This document shows positions 43,129 to 52,307 of a DNA stretch of 64,000 nucleotides, piece after piece. Made by a program: the position numbers and the translations under genes. The stretch covers positions 62,001-126,000 of the forward strand of contig JAFQOP010000012.1 in the NCBI GenBank assembly GCA_017403155.1. The letters run 5' to 3'. Every line of letters starts with the position of its first letter. Within the stretch, counting starts at the first letter, position 1. Under the pieces are notes generated by a model, which saw only the letters and a program-made list of their open reading frames with translations, was not told where the DNA came from and did no database searches. Origin of the DNA: Clostridia bacterium (GTDB lineage Bacteria > Bacillota > Clostridia > Oscillospirales > CAG-272).

Positions 43129-44481
43129 TAATATTGAGAGGACGGAGGAGATGAAAATTACAGCGAGGCCAAACGGTGCGGCATAGCGGATTATGAAGGA
43201 GAAGGAGCGAGCGCTCGGCGGTTTACCGCTTATATGCATCTCATTGATGACCGTGCGCGGCTTTATAACGTAGCCGATGAATATACAGCTGATTATGGCG
43301 ACGAGGGGCATAAGGAGATTGTTAATGGCGAAGTCGAAGAAATCAAGAATGCCGAAGCCGAGTATGCGCACGCCCGACAGAACATTGTAGCCAAGGGCAG
43401 AGGGCAGAGCGAGCGCAGCAGAGAAAACGGTGACGAGCGAAAGCGCATGGATGCGGTGTATACCCGTCTTATCCACGACGGCAGAAACAACCGTCTCGAG
43501 CAGGGCAACTGCCGAGGTAAGGGCGGCAAAGAGGACCATAATGAAGAAAACAGCTCCCAGGATATTACCGAAGGCGGCGCTGCTGAAAACGGCAGGAAGA
43601 GTTGAAAACAGGAGGGATGCACCCTCCTCGAGGGCAGTGGGGTCACCTCCCGTTTTGGCATAGGTGGCACCGACAACCATCAATCCGCTGAGAAATGCGA
43701 CAGCGATATCAAACCACACGATTGCCCGAGCTGAGGATTTTATTGAAATATCACGGCTCATATAGGAGCCGAAGGTTATCATCGTGCCCATGGCGACAGA
43801 CATTGAATAGAATATCTGCCCTGTGGCATTAACGAAGGTAATTGGTGTGAGTCGTGTCAGGTCGGGTAGAAAATAGAATGACAGTGCTTCGGCGGCTGTA
43901 TCCGATGAAGCGAGGATAAACACGGTAATAAATACTACGATAGCAAGAAGGAGCGGCATCATGAGTTTAGTTACACGCTCGATCCCTCCCTTTACCCCCA
44001 GAGCGACAAGCAGGGAGGATACGAGAAGAAATGCGAGAAGGAAAAGAATGCTCTCGGAGGCAGAGGAGGTAAATACATCAAAATAGTTTTTTGTCGCGGC
44101 TTCTGCCCCTCTGCCAATAATGTAAATAGTTGTGTACTTTATCACCCAACCGCCGATAACGCAATAGTAGGGAAAAATCAACACGGGTGCAAGCGTAGCA
44201 AGATAACCGAGAAAGGAAAAGCGTCTATCAAGCATACCGTATGCCAGCGGTGCGCTGACTCCTGTTTTGCGCCCTATTGCTATCTCGGCGCACATAAGCG
44301 AGATACCGAAGGTCAGAGCGAGGATGAGATAAACGAGGAGGAACATCCCACCTCCTCCACTGGCAACAAGATAAGGAAATCGCCAGATGTTCCCAAGCCC
44401 GACAGCTGCCCCCGCTCCCGCGAGGATAAAGCCGACCTTGCCCGAAAAGCCTCCTCTGATACTCCCTTTTTTCTCCGACAT
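43126..44481 (-). CDS. Sodium-dependent transporter, NSS/SNF family
   Basis: The 451-aa polytopic protein carries the NSS signature near the N-terminus: KVGFILAGAGAAVGLGNIWR, then FPYLVASGGGGMFLLVYLI, the unwound TM1 region and sodium site as in LeuT. About eleven to twelve membrane segments follow, with GVKGGIERVTKLMMP and FYSMSVAMGTMITFGSYM typical of bacterial members. It imports amino acids or related amines with sodium; the substrate is not predictable. It stands alone, divergent from proB. Confidence 0.93.
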   Translation of the reverse strand: MSEKKGSIRGGFSGKVGFILAGAGAAVGLGNIWRFPYLVASGGGGMFLLVYLILALTFGISLMCAEIAIGRKTGVSAPLAYGMLDRRFSFLGYLATLAPVLIFPYYCVIGGWVIKYTTIYIIGRGAEAATKNYFDVFTSSASESILFLLAFLLVSSLLVALGVKGGIERVTKLMMPLLLAIVVFITVFILASSDTAAEALSFYFLPDLTRLTPITFVNATGQIFYSMSVAMGTMITFGSYMSRDISIKSSARAIVWFDIAVAFLSGLMVVGATYAKTGGDPTALEEGASLLFSTLPAVFSSAAFGNILGAVFFIMVLFAALTSAVALLETVVSAVVDKTGIHRIHALSLVTVFSAALALPSALGYNVLSGVRILGFGILDFFDFAINNLLMPLVAIISCIFIGYVIKPRTVINEMHISGKPPSARSFSFIIRYAAPFGLAVIFISSVLSIL

Positions 44482-44559
44482 ACACCCTTTCCCCTCTCGC
44501 TCTTTTCCTCTTAGTTTTCACCTCTGTGCGGTTTTGATACCCAAAAATATAAAAATGGG

Positions 44560-44588
44560 TTGTATTTGTCGCAAAAGTATGGTAAAAT
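44560..44588 (+). promoter_or_regulatory. Promoter of proB-proA-proC
   Basis: TTGTAT (44560-44565), 17 bp, TAAAAT (44583-44588). No T-box leader fits in the 30 bp before the start codon. Confidence 0.65.
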
Positions 44589-44616
44589 AGCCTATATTAT
44601 TTTAGGAGCTTTAAAT

Positions 44617-45387
44617 ATGAGAATAGTTATAAAGGTTGGTACGTCCACACTGACACACGAAAACGGGCTCGTTAATCTGCGCAGAATCGAGTCGCTGTGC
44701 AAAATTATCAGCGACGTGAGAAACTCGGGAAACGAGGTTATTCTCGTGTCCTCGGGAGCGATTGGAATGGGTGTCGGCAAGCTGAAGCTGCCCGAGCGTC
44801 CCTCCGACATCGCAAGCAAGCAGGCGGCAGCAGCAGTTGGACAGTGCGAGCTTATGTATATATATGACAGAGAATTCACCTCCTACAATCATACGGTGGC
44901 ACAGGTGCTGCTTACTGCGCCCGACCTCGACTGCGACGACAGACACGCAAAGTTCAGCGCAACGATGACAAGGCTCATCGAGCTCGGTGCGATACCGATT
45001 ATAAACGAGAACGACACCGTTGCAACAGAGGAGATAGAGTTTGGCGACAATGACACACTCGCGGCGAGAGTCGCTGAGAGCGTTGGCGCAGATCTTCTGG
45101 TGCTTTTGTCCGATATTGACGGGCTTTACACTGCCGACCCGAGGCACGACCCCGAGGCAGCTCTCATACCCGAGGTATACGAGATAACTCCCGAAATCGA
45201 GGCTCTCTCGGGCGGTGCAGGCTCCTCTCGCGGAACGGGCGGAATGATTACAAAGATACGCGCCGCGAGGATTGCGACGGCGGCAGGATGCGATATGATT
45301 ATAGCAAACGGCGCCTATCCCGAGCTGCTCTACAACGTTATTGACGGAGAGGCGGCAGGAACAAGATTTTATGCAAAAAGAGGCTGA
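44617..45387 (+). CDS. proB: Glutamate 5-kinase (short form)
   Basis: ProB phosphorylates glutamate in the first step of proline synthesis. The 256-aa protein is the amino acid kinase domain only (VIKVGTSTLTHENG, VSSGAIGMGVGKL, INENDTVATEEIEFGDNDTL, GTGGMITKIRAARIATAAG) and lacks the C-terminal PUA domain of longer forms such as that of Escherichia coli. The ATG at 44617 has AGGAG upstream; the frame begins 19 codons earlier over the promoter. proA starts 1 bp after its stop, and proC overlaps proA. Confidence 0.96.
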   Translation: MRIVIKVGTSTLTHENGLVNLRRIESLCKIISDVRNSGNEVILVSSGAIGMGVGKLKLPERPSDIASKQAAAAVGQCELMYIYDREFTSYNHTVAQVLLTAPDLDCDDRHAKFSATMTRLIELGAIPIINENDTVATEEIEFGDNDTLAARVAESVGADLLVLLSDIDGLYTADPRHDPEAALIPEVYEITPEIEALSGGAGSSRGTGGMITKIRAARIATAAGCDMIIANGAYPELLYNVIDGEAAGTRFYAKRG

Positions 45388-45388
45388 T

Positions 45389-46639
45389 ATGACGTCAACT
45401 AAGGAAATACTTATCCGCGCTAAGAAAACCGTTTCGGCACTGCGCGGTGTCAGTGATGAAAAAATTAACGAGGCACTCCTTGCGATGGCGGATGCGCTTA
45501 TCACGGAGGCGGACGAGATACTCGCCGCAAACGACGAGGACGTCAGACGCGCCGAGGGGCATATTGCTCCCGTTATGATAGACAGACTTCGTCTGACAAG
45601 AGACAGAATTGAAGGGATGGCAAAGGGCATACGCGAAATATGTGCGCTCCCCTCCCCTCTCGGCAAGGTACAAAAGCGCACAGAAAGACCCAACGGTCTT
45701 ATAATAGAGCGCGTGAGCGCACCGATGGGTGTTATTGCGATTATATACGAATCCCGTCCCAACGTGACCTCCGATGCAGCAGCGCTCGCGCTCAAGAGCG
45801 GAAGCGTTTCGGTTCTGCGCGGAGGTAAGGAGGCATATGCATCAGCAAAGGCCATCACCGATGCTATGAGGCGAGGACTCGAGTCGGTAGGCTTGCCTGC
45901 CGATGCAGTTCAGCTGGTGTCCGACACAACCCGAGAGAGTGCGAATGAGCTTATGCGCGCAAAGGGCTACGTCGATCTGCTCATTCCGAGAGGTGGTGCG
46001 GGACTCATCCGCGCGTGCGTCGAAAACGCGACCGTGCCCTGCCTCCAGACGGGAACGGGCATCTGCCATATATACGTTGACAAAAGCGCGGATACAGATA
46101 TGGCACTTGACATCATAGAGAATGCCAAGACCTCCCGCCCCTCTGTATGCAATGCGGCGGAGGTTTGCCTTGTGCACAGAGATATTGCGAGGGAGCTGCT
46201 CCCGAGGCTTAAGGAAAGGCTCGTTGACAAGCGTGCCGAAAACCCCGTTGAGCTGATAACGGACAAGGAGGCATTTGCTATTATTGGCGGAACTCCTGCC
46301 GGAGAGGATGCCTTCGATACTGAATATCTTGACTATAAGCTGGCTATCGGCATAGTTGGCTCGGTCGAGGAGGCAGTGGAGCACATCAACACGCACTCAA
46401 CCATGCACTCGGAGAGCATTATCACGCGCGACGCAGAGGCGGAGGCATACTTCACCTCCTCTGTTGACTCGTCAAGTGTGTACGTAAATGCGTCCACGCG
46501 CTTTACCGACGGAGGAGAGTTTGGTCTCGGGTGCGAGATGGGTATCTCCACCCAGAAGCTGCACGCGCGCGGTCCTGTGGGCATTGAGGAGCTCACAACC
46601 TACAAATATATAATTCACGGAAACGGACAGGTAAGATAA
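45389..46639 (+). CDS. proA: Gamma-glutamyl phosphate reductase
   Basis: ProA reduces gamma-glutamyl phosphate to glutamate-5-semialdehyde with NADPH. The 416-aa aldehyde-dehydrogenase-like protein shows ERVSAPMGVIAIIYESRPNV, SGSVSVLRGGKEAY, the catalytic Cys region SRPSVCNAAEVCLVH, and RFTDGGEFGLGCEMGISTQK near the C-terminus. I place the start at 45389, immediately after proB, with AGAGG upstream. proC overlaps its last base. Confidence 0.97.
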   Translation: MTSTKEILIRAKKTVSALRGVSDEKINEALLAMADALITEADEILAANDEDVRRAEGHIAPVMIDRLRLTRDRIEGMAKGIREICALPSPLGKVQKRTERPNGLIIERVSAPMGVIAIIYESRPNVTSDAAALALKSGSVSVLRGGKEAYASAKAITDAMRRGLESVGLPADAVQLVSDTTRESANELMRAKGYVDLLIPRGGAGLIRACVENATVPCLQTGTGICHIYVDKSADTDMALDIIENAKTSRPSVCNAAEVCLVHRDIARELLPRLKERLVDKRAENPVELITDKEAFAIIGGTPAGEDAFDTEYLDYKLAIGIVGSVEEAVEHINTHSTMHSESIITRDAEAEAYFTSSVDSSSVYVNASTRFTDGGEFGLGCEMGISTQKLHARGPVGIEELTTYKYIIHGNGQVR

Positions 46640-47433
46640 TGGCAACAATCAAGGTAGGATTTATCGGATGCGGCAATATGGGCGGTGCTCTTGCAAGGGC
46701 GGCGGCAAAGTGCGCTGATGCATCCGTTCTGTTATACGACAAGGATGAGAGCAAGGCGAGCTCTCTGGCAAAAGAGATATCTGCCACCGTAAAGGACAGC
46801 AAGGAGCTGGCAGGTGTGTGCGACCTTCTCTTTCTCGGTGTTAAGCCTAATATAATACCTCTTGCGGCAGAGGAAATAAAGGCAAGCCTCTCGCCGAATA
46901 CGACCGTCGTTAGTATGGCGGCAGGAGTGAGGCTCTCCGACCTTTCCACGATGCTCGGCACGAACAACATAATAAGAATTATGCCCAATACACCCGCGGC
47001 AGTCGGAATGGGCATGATACTCTATTCCGTCCTGGACGGAGTAAGTAACTCTGCCAAGGATGCATTCGTAGCGTCAATGGCTAACGCAGGGGTGCTTTAC
47101 GAGCTTGAGGAAGAAAAAATCGACGCAGGAACAGCGGTGTCGGGCTGCGGCCCCGCCTTTGTATATATGTTTATCGACGCAATGATTGCAGGCGGTGTTG
47201 CGGCAGGGCTGACAAACGAGGAAGCACGCACGCTCGCAGCGGTTACCGCCAAGGGCGCCGCTGAAATGGTGCTGCGTGACCCGAGAGAGCCCGACGAGCT
47301 CCGTGCGGCAGTATGCTCTCCCGGAGGCAGCACGATTGAGGGCGTTAAGGTCCTTTGGGACAGAGATCTGGGAGACGCAGTCAAGGCTGCTGTCGATGCA
47401 TCGTACAAGAGAACAAAGGAGCTTGGAAAATAA
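46639..47433 (+). CDS. proC: Pyrroline-5-carboxylate reductase
   Basis: ProC makes proline from pyrroline-5-carboxylate with NAD(P)H. The 264-aa protein has the Rossmann motif KVGFIGCGNMGGALARAA, the IMPNTPAAVGMGM segment, and the C-terminal signature (AVSGCGPAFVYMFIDAMIAG, then CSPGGSTIEGVKVL). It shares its first base with the proA stop, completing proBAC; all three enzymes for proline from glutamate are in one operon. Confidence 0.97.
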   Translation: MATIKVGFIGCGNMGGALARAAAKCADASVLLYDKDESKASSLAKEISATVKDSKELAGVCDLLFLGVKPNIIPLAAEEIKASLSPNTTVVSMAAGVRLSDLSTMLGTNNIIRIMPNTPAAVGMGMILYSVLDGVSNSAKDAFVASMANAGVLYELEEEKIDAGTAVSGCGPAFVYMFIDAMIAGGVAAGLTNEEARTLAAVTAKGAAEMVLRDPREPDELRAAVCSPGGSTIEGVKVLWDRDLGDAVKAAVDASYKRTKELGK

Positions 47434-47467
47434 TTTCTCAAAATGCGAAAAAACTTGAAAAAAGGTC

Positions 47468-47496
47468 TTGCATTTTCGAAAAATATATGTTATAAT
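47468..47496 (+). promoter_or_regulatory. Promoter of rpmB
   Basis: TTGCAT (47468-47473), 17 bp, TATAAT (47491-47496) with an extended TG. Confidence 0.85.
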
Positions 47497-47573
47497 GCTT
47501 CTTGTTGATTTATGATAATAAATAAATTCATTATAAAATTCCGTTGAAAGACGAGATTTTTGGAGGTGTTAAA

Positions 47574-47759
47574 ATGGCTAAATGTAGCGTTTGCGGCAAG
47601 GGTGTTGCTTTCGGACACAACGTGTCTCACTCTAACCGTAAGACAAACAGAACCTGGAAGCCCAACATCCGCAAGGTAAAGGCAGTAGTTAACGGCACTA
47701 ATCAGTCGGTTTACGTTTGCTCCCGTTGCCTTCGTTCCGGAAAGATTGAGCGCGCATAA
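47574..47759 (+). CDS. rpmB: 50S ribosomal protein L28, zinc-binding (C+) form
   Basis: The 61-aa protein begins MAKCSVCGKGVAFGHNVSHS and ends SVYVCSRCLRSGKIERA. The four cysteines (two CxxC pairs) mark the zinc-containing C+ paralogue, in contrast to the C- form used under zinc limitation. The ATG at 47574 has GGAGG upstream; the frame begins ten codons earlier without support. It has its own promoter and a terminator at 47774. Confidence 0.96.
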   Translation: MAKCSVCGKGVAFGHNVSHSNRKTNRTWKPNIRKVKAVVNGTNQSVYVCSRCLRSGKIERA

Positions 47760-47773
47760 TTTATGCAGAAAAA

Positions 47774-47799
47774 GCTCCGCGACAAGCGGAGCTTTTTTC
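47774..47799 (+). terminator. Terminator of rpmB
   Basis: Stem GCTCCGC/GCGGAGC (47774-47792) and six T. Confidence 0.85.
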
Positions 47800-47816
47800 T
47801 TGGGAAAGGAAGAATT

Positions 47817-48533
47817 ATGGCTATCGCTATAGTAGATACAAGAGTCAGCGACGAATGCGAGCGACGGCTGCGAGGCTACGGCTATGAGGTGCTGAGGGCT
47901 CCCGCCTTTTCTCGCCTAAGCGCCCCTCTCGCCTCACACCCCGATATGCTGATGTTTTATCACGGTGGAAAAATAATCACAAGCGCAGACTACAACGCGG
48001 AGGCAGAGGCGCTGTTCTCGGATATCAGATACCTGTGCCCGAGGGTGAGTGTCTGCTTTGTCGACGAGGTGCAGGGCGAGAGCTATCCGCGCGATGCGAT
48101 ATTCAATGCGCTGGTGATAGGAAACAGACTATTTGCGCGGTGCGAAAGCGTTTGTCGCGCTGTGACCGAATATGCAAGAGAATGCGGACTTGAAGTAATA
48201 AACGTCAATCAGGGCTACCCTGCCTGCTGCGCTCTGCCGCTGGGCTCGGATTCGGCAATAACCGCTGACAAGGGTTTATATCGCGCTTTTATCTCACACG
48301 GGGTGGATGCAACACTTATTGAAAACGGAGATATTCTCCTGCCTCCGTATGAATACGGCTTTATCGGAGGGGCGGCAGGAGTACACCGCGGTAGGGTGTT
48401 CTTCCTCGGCGACGTCAGGACGCACAGATGTGCCGACGTAATTCTCGGCGCCATAGAGCGCGCGGGGCTTGTGGCGGTGTCACTCGGAGACGGTCCGCTC
48501 TCTGACCTCGGGCGAATTATTTTTGTCGAATAG
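47817..48533 (+). CDS. GME-fold protein of unknown function (DUF6873-like)
   Basis: The 238-aa protein shows motifs FVDEVQGESYPRDAIFNALV, NVNQGYPACCALPLGSDSAI and ILLPPYEYGFIGGAAGV, which match a conserved clostridial family that I believe is annotated as DUF6873 with the guanidino-modifying-enzyme (GME, beta/alpha propeller) fold. Enzymatic activity is not established. The ATG at 47817 follows AAAGGAAG. Its last 54 bp overlap the 3' end of the convergent YtvI-type gene. Confidence 0.7.
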   Translation: MAIAIVDTRVSDECERRLRGYGYEVLRAPAFSRLSAPLASHPDMLMFYHGGKIITSADYNAEAEALFSDIRYLCPRVSVCFVDEVQGESYPRDAIFNALVIGNRLFARCESVCRAVTEYARECGLEVINVNQGYPACCALPLGSDSAITADKGLYRAFISHGVDATLIENGDILLPPYEYGFIGGAAGVHRGRVFFLGDVRTHRCADVILGAIERAGLVAVSLGDGPLSDLGRIIFVE

Positions 48534-49550
48534 GATGCTTATTACAGCTCCGAGCATGGGAGCGAGAAAAAGCCCGAGAACGCCGAGCACGGAATAGCCG
48601 ACAAAGAGCAAAACAAGGCTGAGAAGGGGATGTATGCCGAGGCTCTTCCCTATTATCTTCGGCTCTACTATCTGCCTTATAATCTGATAAACGACAAACA
48701 GAACTGCAAGACCTATTCCGTAGGCGCGGCTGCCGAATATTAGCTCATATATACTCCACGGCACAAGCATGGTACCAACACCGATAACGGGCAGAAGGTC
48801 TAAAAATGCGGCAACAAAGGCAAGCAGGAGAGCATTCTCCACCCCCAGTATAACGAAGCCGACAAGCATAATGCCGAAGGTTATCAGCAAAAGATACAGA
48901 TAGGAGCGAAGGTATCCGAGAATGAGTGACACGCTGCCGCGCTTAACTTTCGAAAGGAATGAGCAGGCACGGCGAGGCAGGACGGCTCTCACGGTTGAAT
49001 TTATCCTCTCGATATCGATGGCAAAATAGACAGTTGCCACAACGGTGACGAGAATAAAAAACAGCACCGACGGCACGCCTCTTAGAATAGAGGTTAGCAG
49101 GTCAACTATCCATCCGAGCAGCGAGGAAAGAGCGCCCTTGACACTCTCTCCGAGATAGTCGCGAAGCTCCTCTGCCCCCTCGACGTCCCCTATGAGCGCG
49201 CCAATCGGGTCGGCAAGGCTCGATATTATGGCGGCAAACCTATCCCCCTCGAGAAAGGCGGAAAGAGCCTGCCATGCCTCACTGAGCAAAAGGATTATAA
49301 AGAGCACGGCGAGCGCGAGCCCCCCAAGGACTGCAAGGCAGGAGAGCACCGCCCTCACGACACGCGCGGAGAGGCGAAGGCGAGCCGAAATCCTTGCGGC
49401 AGCAGGTCGCGTTATCATAGCTACCGACCATGCAATTACAAAGGGCAAAAGCGGCAGAGCAAGATAGCGAAAAAGCACAAAAAGCAGAAGCAGGGCACCT
49501 GCGGCGGTGACGGTGAGGTGGGCAAAATATACGATTTTTTCCTTGTTCAT
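48480..49550 (-). CDS. AI-2E family permease, YtvI-like
   Basis: The 356-aa protein has about seven to eight membrane segments in the AI-2E transporter layout: N-terminal pair, a long amphipathic central region (about 95-165), and conserved C-terminal motifs (AFLDLLPVIGVGTMLVPWSI, PKIIGKSLGIHPLLSLVLLF). Members in spore formers include YtvI, made in sporulation, though function is not defined and other subfamilies act as Na+/H+ antiporters. It converges with the DUF6873-like gene and overlaps it by 54 bp. Confidence 0.85.
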   Translation of the reverse strand: MNKEKIVYFAHLTVTAAGALLLLFVLFRYLALPLLPFVIAWSVAMITRPAAARISARLRLSARVVRAVLSCLAVLGGLALAVLFIILLLSEAWQALSAFLEGDRFAAIISSLADPIGALIGDVEGAEELRDYLGESVKGALSSLLGWIVDLLTSILRGVPSVLFFILVTVVATVYFAIDIERINSTVRAVLPRRACSFLSKVKRGSVSLILGYLRSYLYLLLITFGIMLVGFVILGVENALLLAFVAAFLDLLPVIGVGTMLVPWSIYELIFGSRAYGIGLAVLFVVYQIIRQIVEPKIIGKSLGIHPLLSLVLLFVGYSVLGVLGLFLAPMLGAVISILFDKNNSPEVRERTVSE

Positions 49551-49560
49551 AAAAAACCTC

Positions 49561-49589
49561 TTTACAAAACGAACGGTTTAATATAGAAT
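49561..49589 (+). promoter_or_regulatory. Promoter of the cyclophilin gene
   Basis: TTTACA (49561-49566), 17 bp, TAGAAT (49584-49589). Confidence 0.7.
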
Positions 49590-49635
49590 AATTGTAGACT
49601 GAAATACAGAAAAATAGACCAAAAGGAGAAATATT

Positions 49636-50106
49636 ATGGTTGTTATCGAAATGGAAAACGGTGGCAAGATAGAGCTTGAGCTCTATGCCGATGCTGCTCC
49701 CGCAACCGTCAAAAACTTTGAGAAGCTTGTCAGCGAGGGCTTTTATGACGGTCTTATCTTCCACAGAGTTATTCGCGGCTTTATGATTCAGGGCGGAGAC
49801 CCCATCGGCAACGGAATGGGCGGAGCGGAAAACAAGATCCGCGGTGAATTCAGTGCCAACGGTCATCCCAACCCCATCAAGCACGTGCGCGGAGTTATCT
49901 CTATGGCGAGGGCATACGACCCCAACTCAGCATCCAGCCAGTTCTTCATCATGCATGCTGATGCGCCCCACCTCGACGGACAGTATGCCGCGTTTGGCAG
50001 AGTCGTATCGGGTATGGAGACGGTTGATGAGATTGCAGAAATTCCCACCGACTACTCCGACAGACCCAAAATCGCTATGAGAATCAAGAGGGCTTATATC
50101 AAATAA
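49636..50106 (+). CDS. ppiB: Peptidyl-prolyl cis-trans isomerase, cyclophilin type
   Basis: The 156-aa single-domain cyclophilin speeds proline isomerization during protein folding in the cytosol; it has no signal peptide. Active-site motifs are FHRVIRGFMIQGGDP, SMARAYDPNSASSQFFIM and LDGQYAAFGRVVSGME. AAAAGGAG lies before the ATG. It is monocistronic with a promoter at 49561 and terminator at 50113. Confidence 0.95.
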   Translation: MVVIEMENGGKIELELYADAAPATVKNFEKLVSEGFYDGLIFHRVIRGFMIQGGDPIGNGMGGAENKIRGEFSANGHPNPIKHVRGVISMARAYDPNSASSQFFIMHADAPHLDGQYAAFGRVVSGMETVDEIAEIPTDYSDRPKIAMRIKRAYIK

Positions 50107-50112
50107 AAGAAG

Positions 50113-50142
50113 ATGCCCGACCGCACGGTCGGGCATTTTCTT
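50113..50142. terminator. Terminator of ppiB
   Basis: Stem ATGCCCGACC/GGTCGGGCAT (50113-50136) followed by TTTTC. Confidence 0.8.
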
Positions 50143-50151
50143 TATGATTTA

Positions 50152-50445
50152 TCACTGAGCGTCGGATATTTCCTTCACCCTTTTGAGCGTTGCCTCCTTC
50201 TCCTCGACCTCATGCTTCAGCTTTGCCAGCGCGCTTGTGAAGTCCTTGGAGGCAAAGGAGGGGGCGGTGGTGTATGCGGTGTAGACCTTCTCCATCGTTT
50301 CTATGTAGCTCTTTACTTCCAGTCTGAAGGAGGTGGCACCAAACCAGAATCTGCCATCCTTGAGGGCACTGGCGAGGCGCTTTACTCGCATCATTCTTTC
50401 GTAATATTCCCTGTATATAACCTTATACTCTGATAAAGTAACCAT
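50152..50445 (-). CDS. Small helical protein of unknown function
   Basis: A 97-aa, charged, probably all-helical cytosolic protein: the C-terminal half (DFTSALAKLKHEVEEKEATL) has heptad spacing of a coiled coil. No family was recognised. It begins 2 bp after the VTT membrane protein gene, so it is probably translated with it. Confidence 0.65.
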   Translation of the reverse strand: MVTLSEYKVIYREYYERMMRVKRLASALKDGRFWFGATSFRLEVKSYIETMEKVYTAYTTAPSFASKDFTSALAKLKHEVEEKEATLKRVKEISDAQ

Positions 50446-50447
50446 TT

Positions 50448-51194
50448 TTACTCCTTGTTTTCTTCGTTCTTACGGCGGCGGAATATGCGGGATATAACGC
50501 GCGAGAAGAAATCGTTGACGCGTTCGATATTTTTGTAGCACCAGATAAAGAGGGGAATAAGCACGAGGGCGCCTACCGCTATAAGGACGGCAAAGGGCCA
50601 GCCCTGCAGAGCTATGGTGGTGGAAATAAGAGTGGCACCTATGGAGGTGGTGCGCGTTACGAGCTGCATCAGGGTGAATGTCAGGGGCTTTTGCGGTATT
50701 ATGCCCGCGACCGAGCAAAGAAGGTCATCGGGAAACAGAGGGAGAAAGAACATAAAGAACAGAAGCAGATTCTCCCTGCCCTTCAGCTTTTTCAGCCAAT
50801 AGTCGACCTTGTCCTCGCCTCCTGCGAGCCAGACGACGAAGGGTCTGCCTATCCATCTGCCGAGAAGATACGCAACAACAGCACCGAGCATCATTCCAAC
50901 GTAGGAATAAAGGAAGGACTCCCAGAATCCAAAGCAAAGATAGCCGGCAACAATGGTGACCGCACCGGGAATGGGCACGAAGGTGACCTGGAGGAAGGAG
51001 ATAATTATAAATACGATGGGTGCCCACACACCCGTGGAATCCACGTATTCGCGAATTGCCTCGCTCGTGAGGTCTGTAAGCCCGAGGTGGCGAAGAAGAA
51101 GGTATGCACCGACAACAATAGCGCCTATAACGAGCGCACTTATCAAAAGCTTCTTCAAAAACTTGAACAGCTCACACCGCCCGTTTTCGGTCAT
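50448..51194 (-). CDS. VTT-domain membrane protein (TVP38/TMEM64 family)
   Basis: The 248-aa protein has about six membrane segments and VTT/DedA-like motifs: FVPIPGAVTIVAGYLCFGFW, GAVVAYLLGRWIGRPFV and FLPLFPDDLLCSVAGIIP. VTT proteins are linked to lipid scrambling or undecaprenyl-phosphate recycling; this member is not assigned. I use the ATG at 51194 with GGGAGG upstream, two codons after an in-frame GTG. The promoter is TTGACA-17-TAAAAT at 51225-51253. Confidence 0.88.
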   Translation of the reverse strand: MTENGRCELFKFLKKLLISALVIGAIVVGAYLLLRHLGLTDLTSEAIREYVDSTGVWAPIVFIIISFLQVTFVPIPGAVTIVAGYLCFGFWESFLYSYVGMMLGAVVAYLLGRWIGRPFVVWLAGGEDKVDYWLKKLKGRENLLLFFMFFLPLFPDDLLCSVAGIIPQKPLTFTLMQLVTRTTSIGATLISTTIALQGWPFAVLIAVGALVLIPLFIWCYKNIERVNDFFSRVISRIFRRRKNEENKE

Positions 51195-51224
51195 AGCCAC
51201 ACCTCCCTTTTTTATTTCGCTATT

Positions 51225-51253
51225 ATTTTATCAAAAGGCGGGGGATTTGTCAA
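51225..51253 (-). promoter_or_regulatory. Promoter of the VTT membrane protein gene
   Basis: Minus-strand TTGACA (51248-51253), 17 bp, TAAAAT (51225-51230). Confidence 0.8.
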
Positions 51254-51345
51254 CAGAAAGTTCTTTAATCAAAGAGGTTGTGTTTTTTGTTTTTTGGATA
51301 TTCAAAAAATATTCCGCGACTATAAAACATTTTTTGGAAAACCGA

Positions 51346-51374
51346 TTGACTTTTACCCCTGATTTGAATAGAAT
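51346..51374 (+). promoter_or_regulatory. Promoter of the YitT-family gene
   Basis: TTGACT (51346-51351), 17 bp, TAGAAT (51369-51374). Confidence 0.75.
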
Positions 51375-51403
51375 AAAGGCAACAAGGCATGAAGGTGACT
51401 ATT

Positions 51404-52279
51404 ATGAAGAAAACTAAAACACTGAAGGAAATAGGCTATATTCTACTCACGCTGCTCGCCTCGGCGATGTCGGCACTCGGCATATATTATTTCGTTTACT
51501 CGGCTAAATTCGCTCCTGCGGGAGTTGAGGGTATTGCGACCATGCTCTGGCAGATAACGGGTCTTAACGCTGGTATATTTTCCCTCATTTTCAACCTGCC
51601 GCTGCTTATTGCGGCGTGGTTCATACTAAAGAGACGCTACGTTATCTACACCCTGCTCTTCACCTTTATCTCATCGGGTCTTCTTATGATGCTTGAGGAG
51701 ATTGGCTTTCCCACCTATGGCGGCGAGGAGGGCACGCTCATCGCGGCAATATTCTCGGGCGTTATACTCGGTGTCAGGACGGGGCTTATGCTGAGACTTG
51801 GCGCATCAACCGGCGGCATTGATATTATCGCAGGAATGATACAGGCGAAACGACCGCACCTCAACGTCGAGAGAGTTATAACCGTTATTTGCTACGGTAC
51901 AATTCTGCTCTCCTATCTTTATTACAGAGAGATTGGCAGCATTCTGCTCTCATTCGTGCAGATGTTTGTTTTTGACGTTTTTGCAGGTCGAATGCTAAAG
52001 GACAGACGAAACGCTATCGAGGTTATGATTGTTACCGACGAGCCCGACAGACTGCGCGAGGCTCTTATCTATAAGCTGAAGCACGGTGCTACCGTTATAA
52101 ATGCAAAGGGTATGTATACAGACGGAGAGCGCTCTCTCATTATTTCTGTTATAAACATCAGGCAGATACCCGAGCTTACCGATATTATGAAGGACTTCCC
52201 TACCTCATTTACCTATTACAGTGAGGTTTCCGGTATACGTGGCAACTTCAGATGGAAGAAGGATGACGTTGCAAAATAA
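51404..52279 (+). CDS. YitT-family membrane protein (DUF161 + DUF2179)
   Basis: The 291-aa protein has five membrane segments with the YitT repeat motif (FAPAGVEGIATMLWQITGLN, then LRLGASTGGIDIIAGMIQ) and a soluble C-terminal DUF2179 domain (REALIYKLKHGATVINAKGM). Function is unknown in general; the family is common in Bacillota. The ATG at 51404 with AAGGTG upstream is preferred to the ATG at 51389. It is monocistronic. Confidence 0.9.
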   Translation: MKKTKTLKEIGYILLTLLASAMSALGIYYFVYSAKFAPAGVEGIATMLWQITGLNAGIFSLIFNLPLLIAAWFILKRRYVIYTLLFTFISSGLLMMLEEIGFPTYGGEEGTLIAAIFSGVILGVRTGLMLRLGASTGGIDIIAGMIQAKRPHLNVERVITVICYGTILLSYLYYREIGSILLSFVQMFVFDVFAGRMLKDRRNAIEVMIVTDEPDRLREALIYKLKHGATVINAKGMYTDGERSLIISVINIRQIPELTDIMKDFPTSFTYYSEVSGIRGNFRWKKDDVAK

Positions 52280-52307
52280 AAAGCGCCTTTTGGCGCTTTT
52301 TATTTTT
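52278..52307. terminator. Bidirectional terminator between the YitT and DUF362 genes
   Basis: Stem AAAAAGCGCC/GGCGCTTTTT (52278-52301) with a TTTT loop and further T. Confidence 0.85.
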
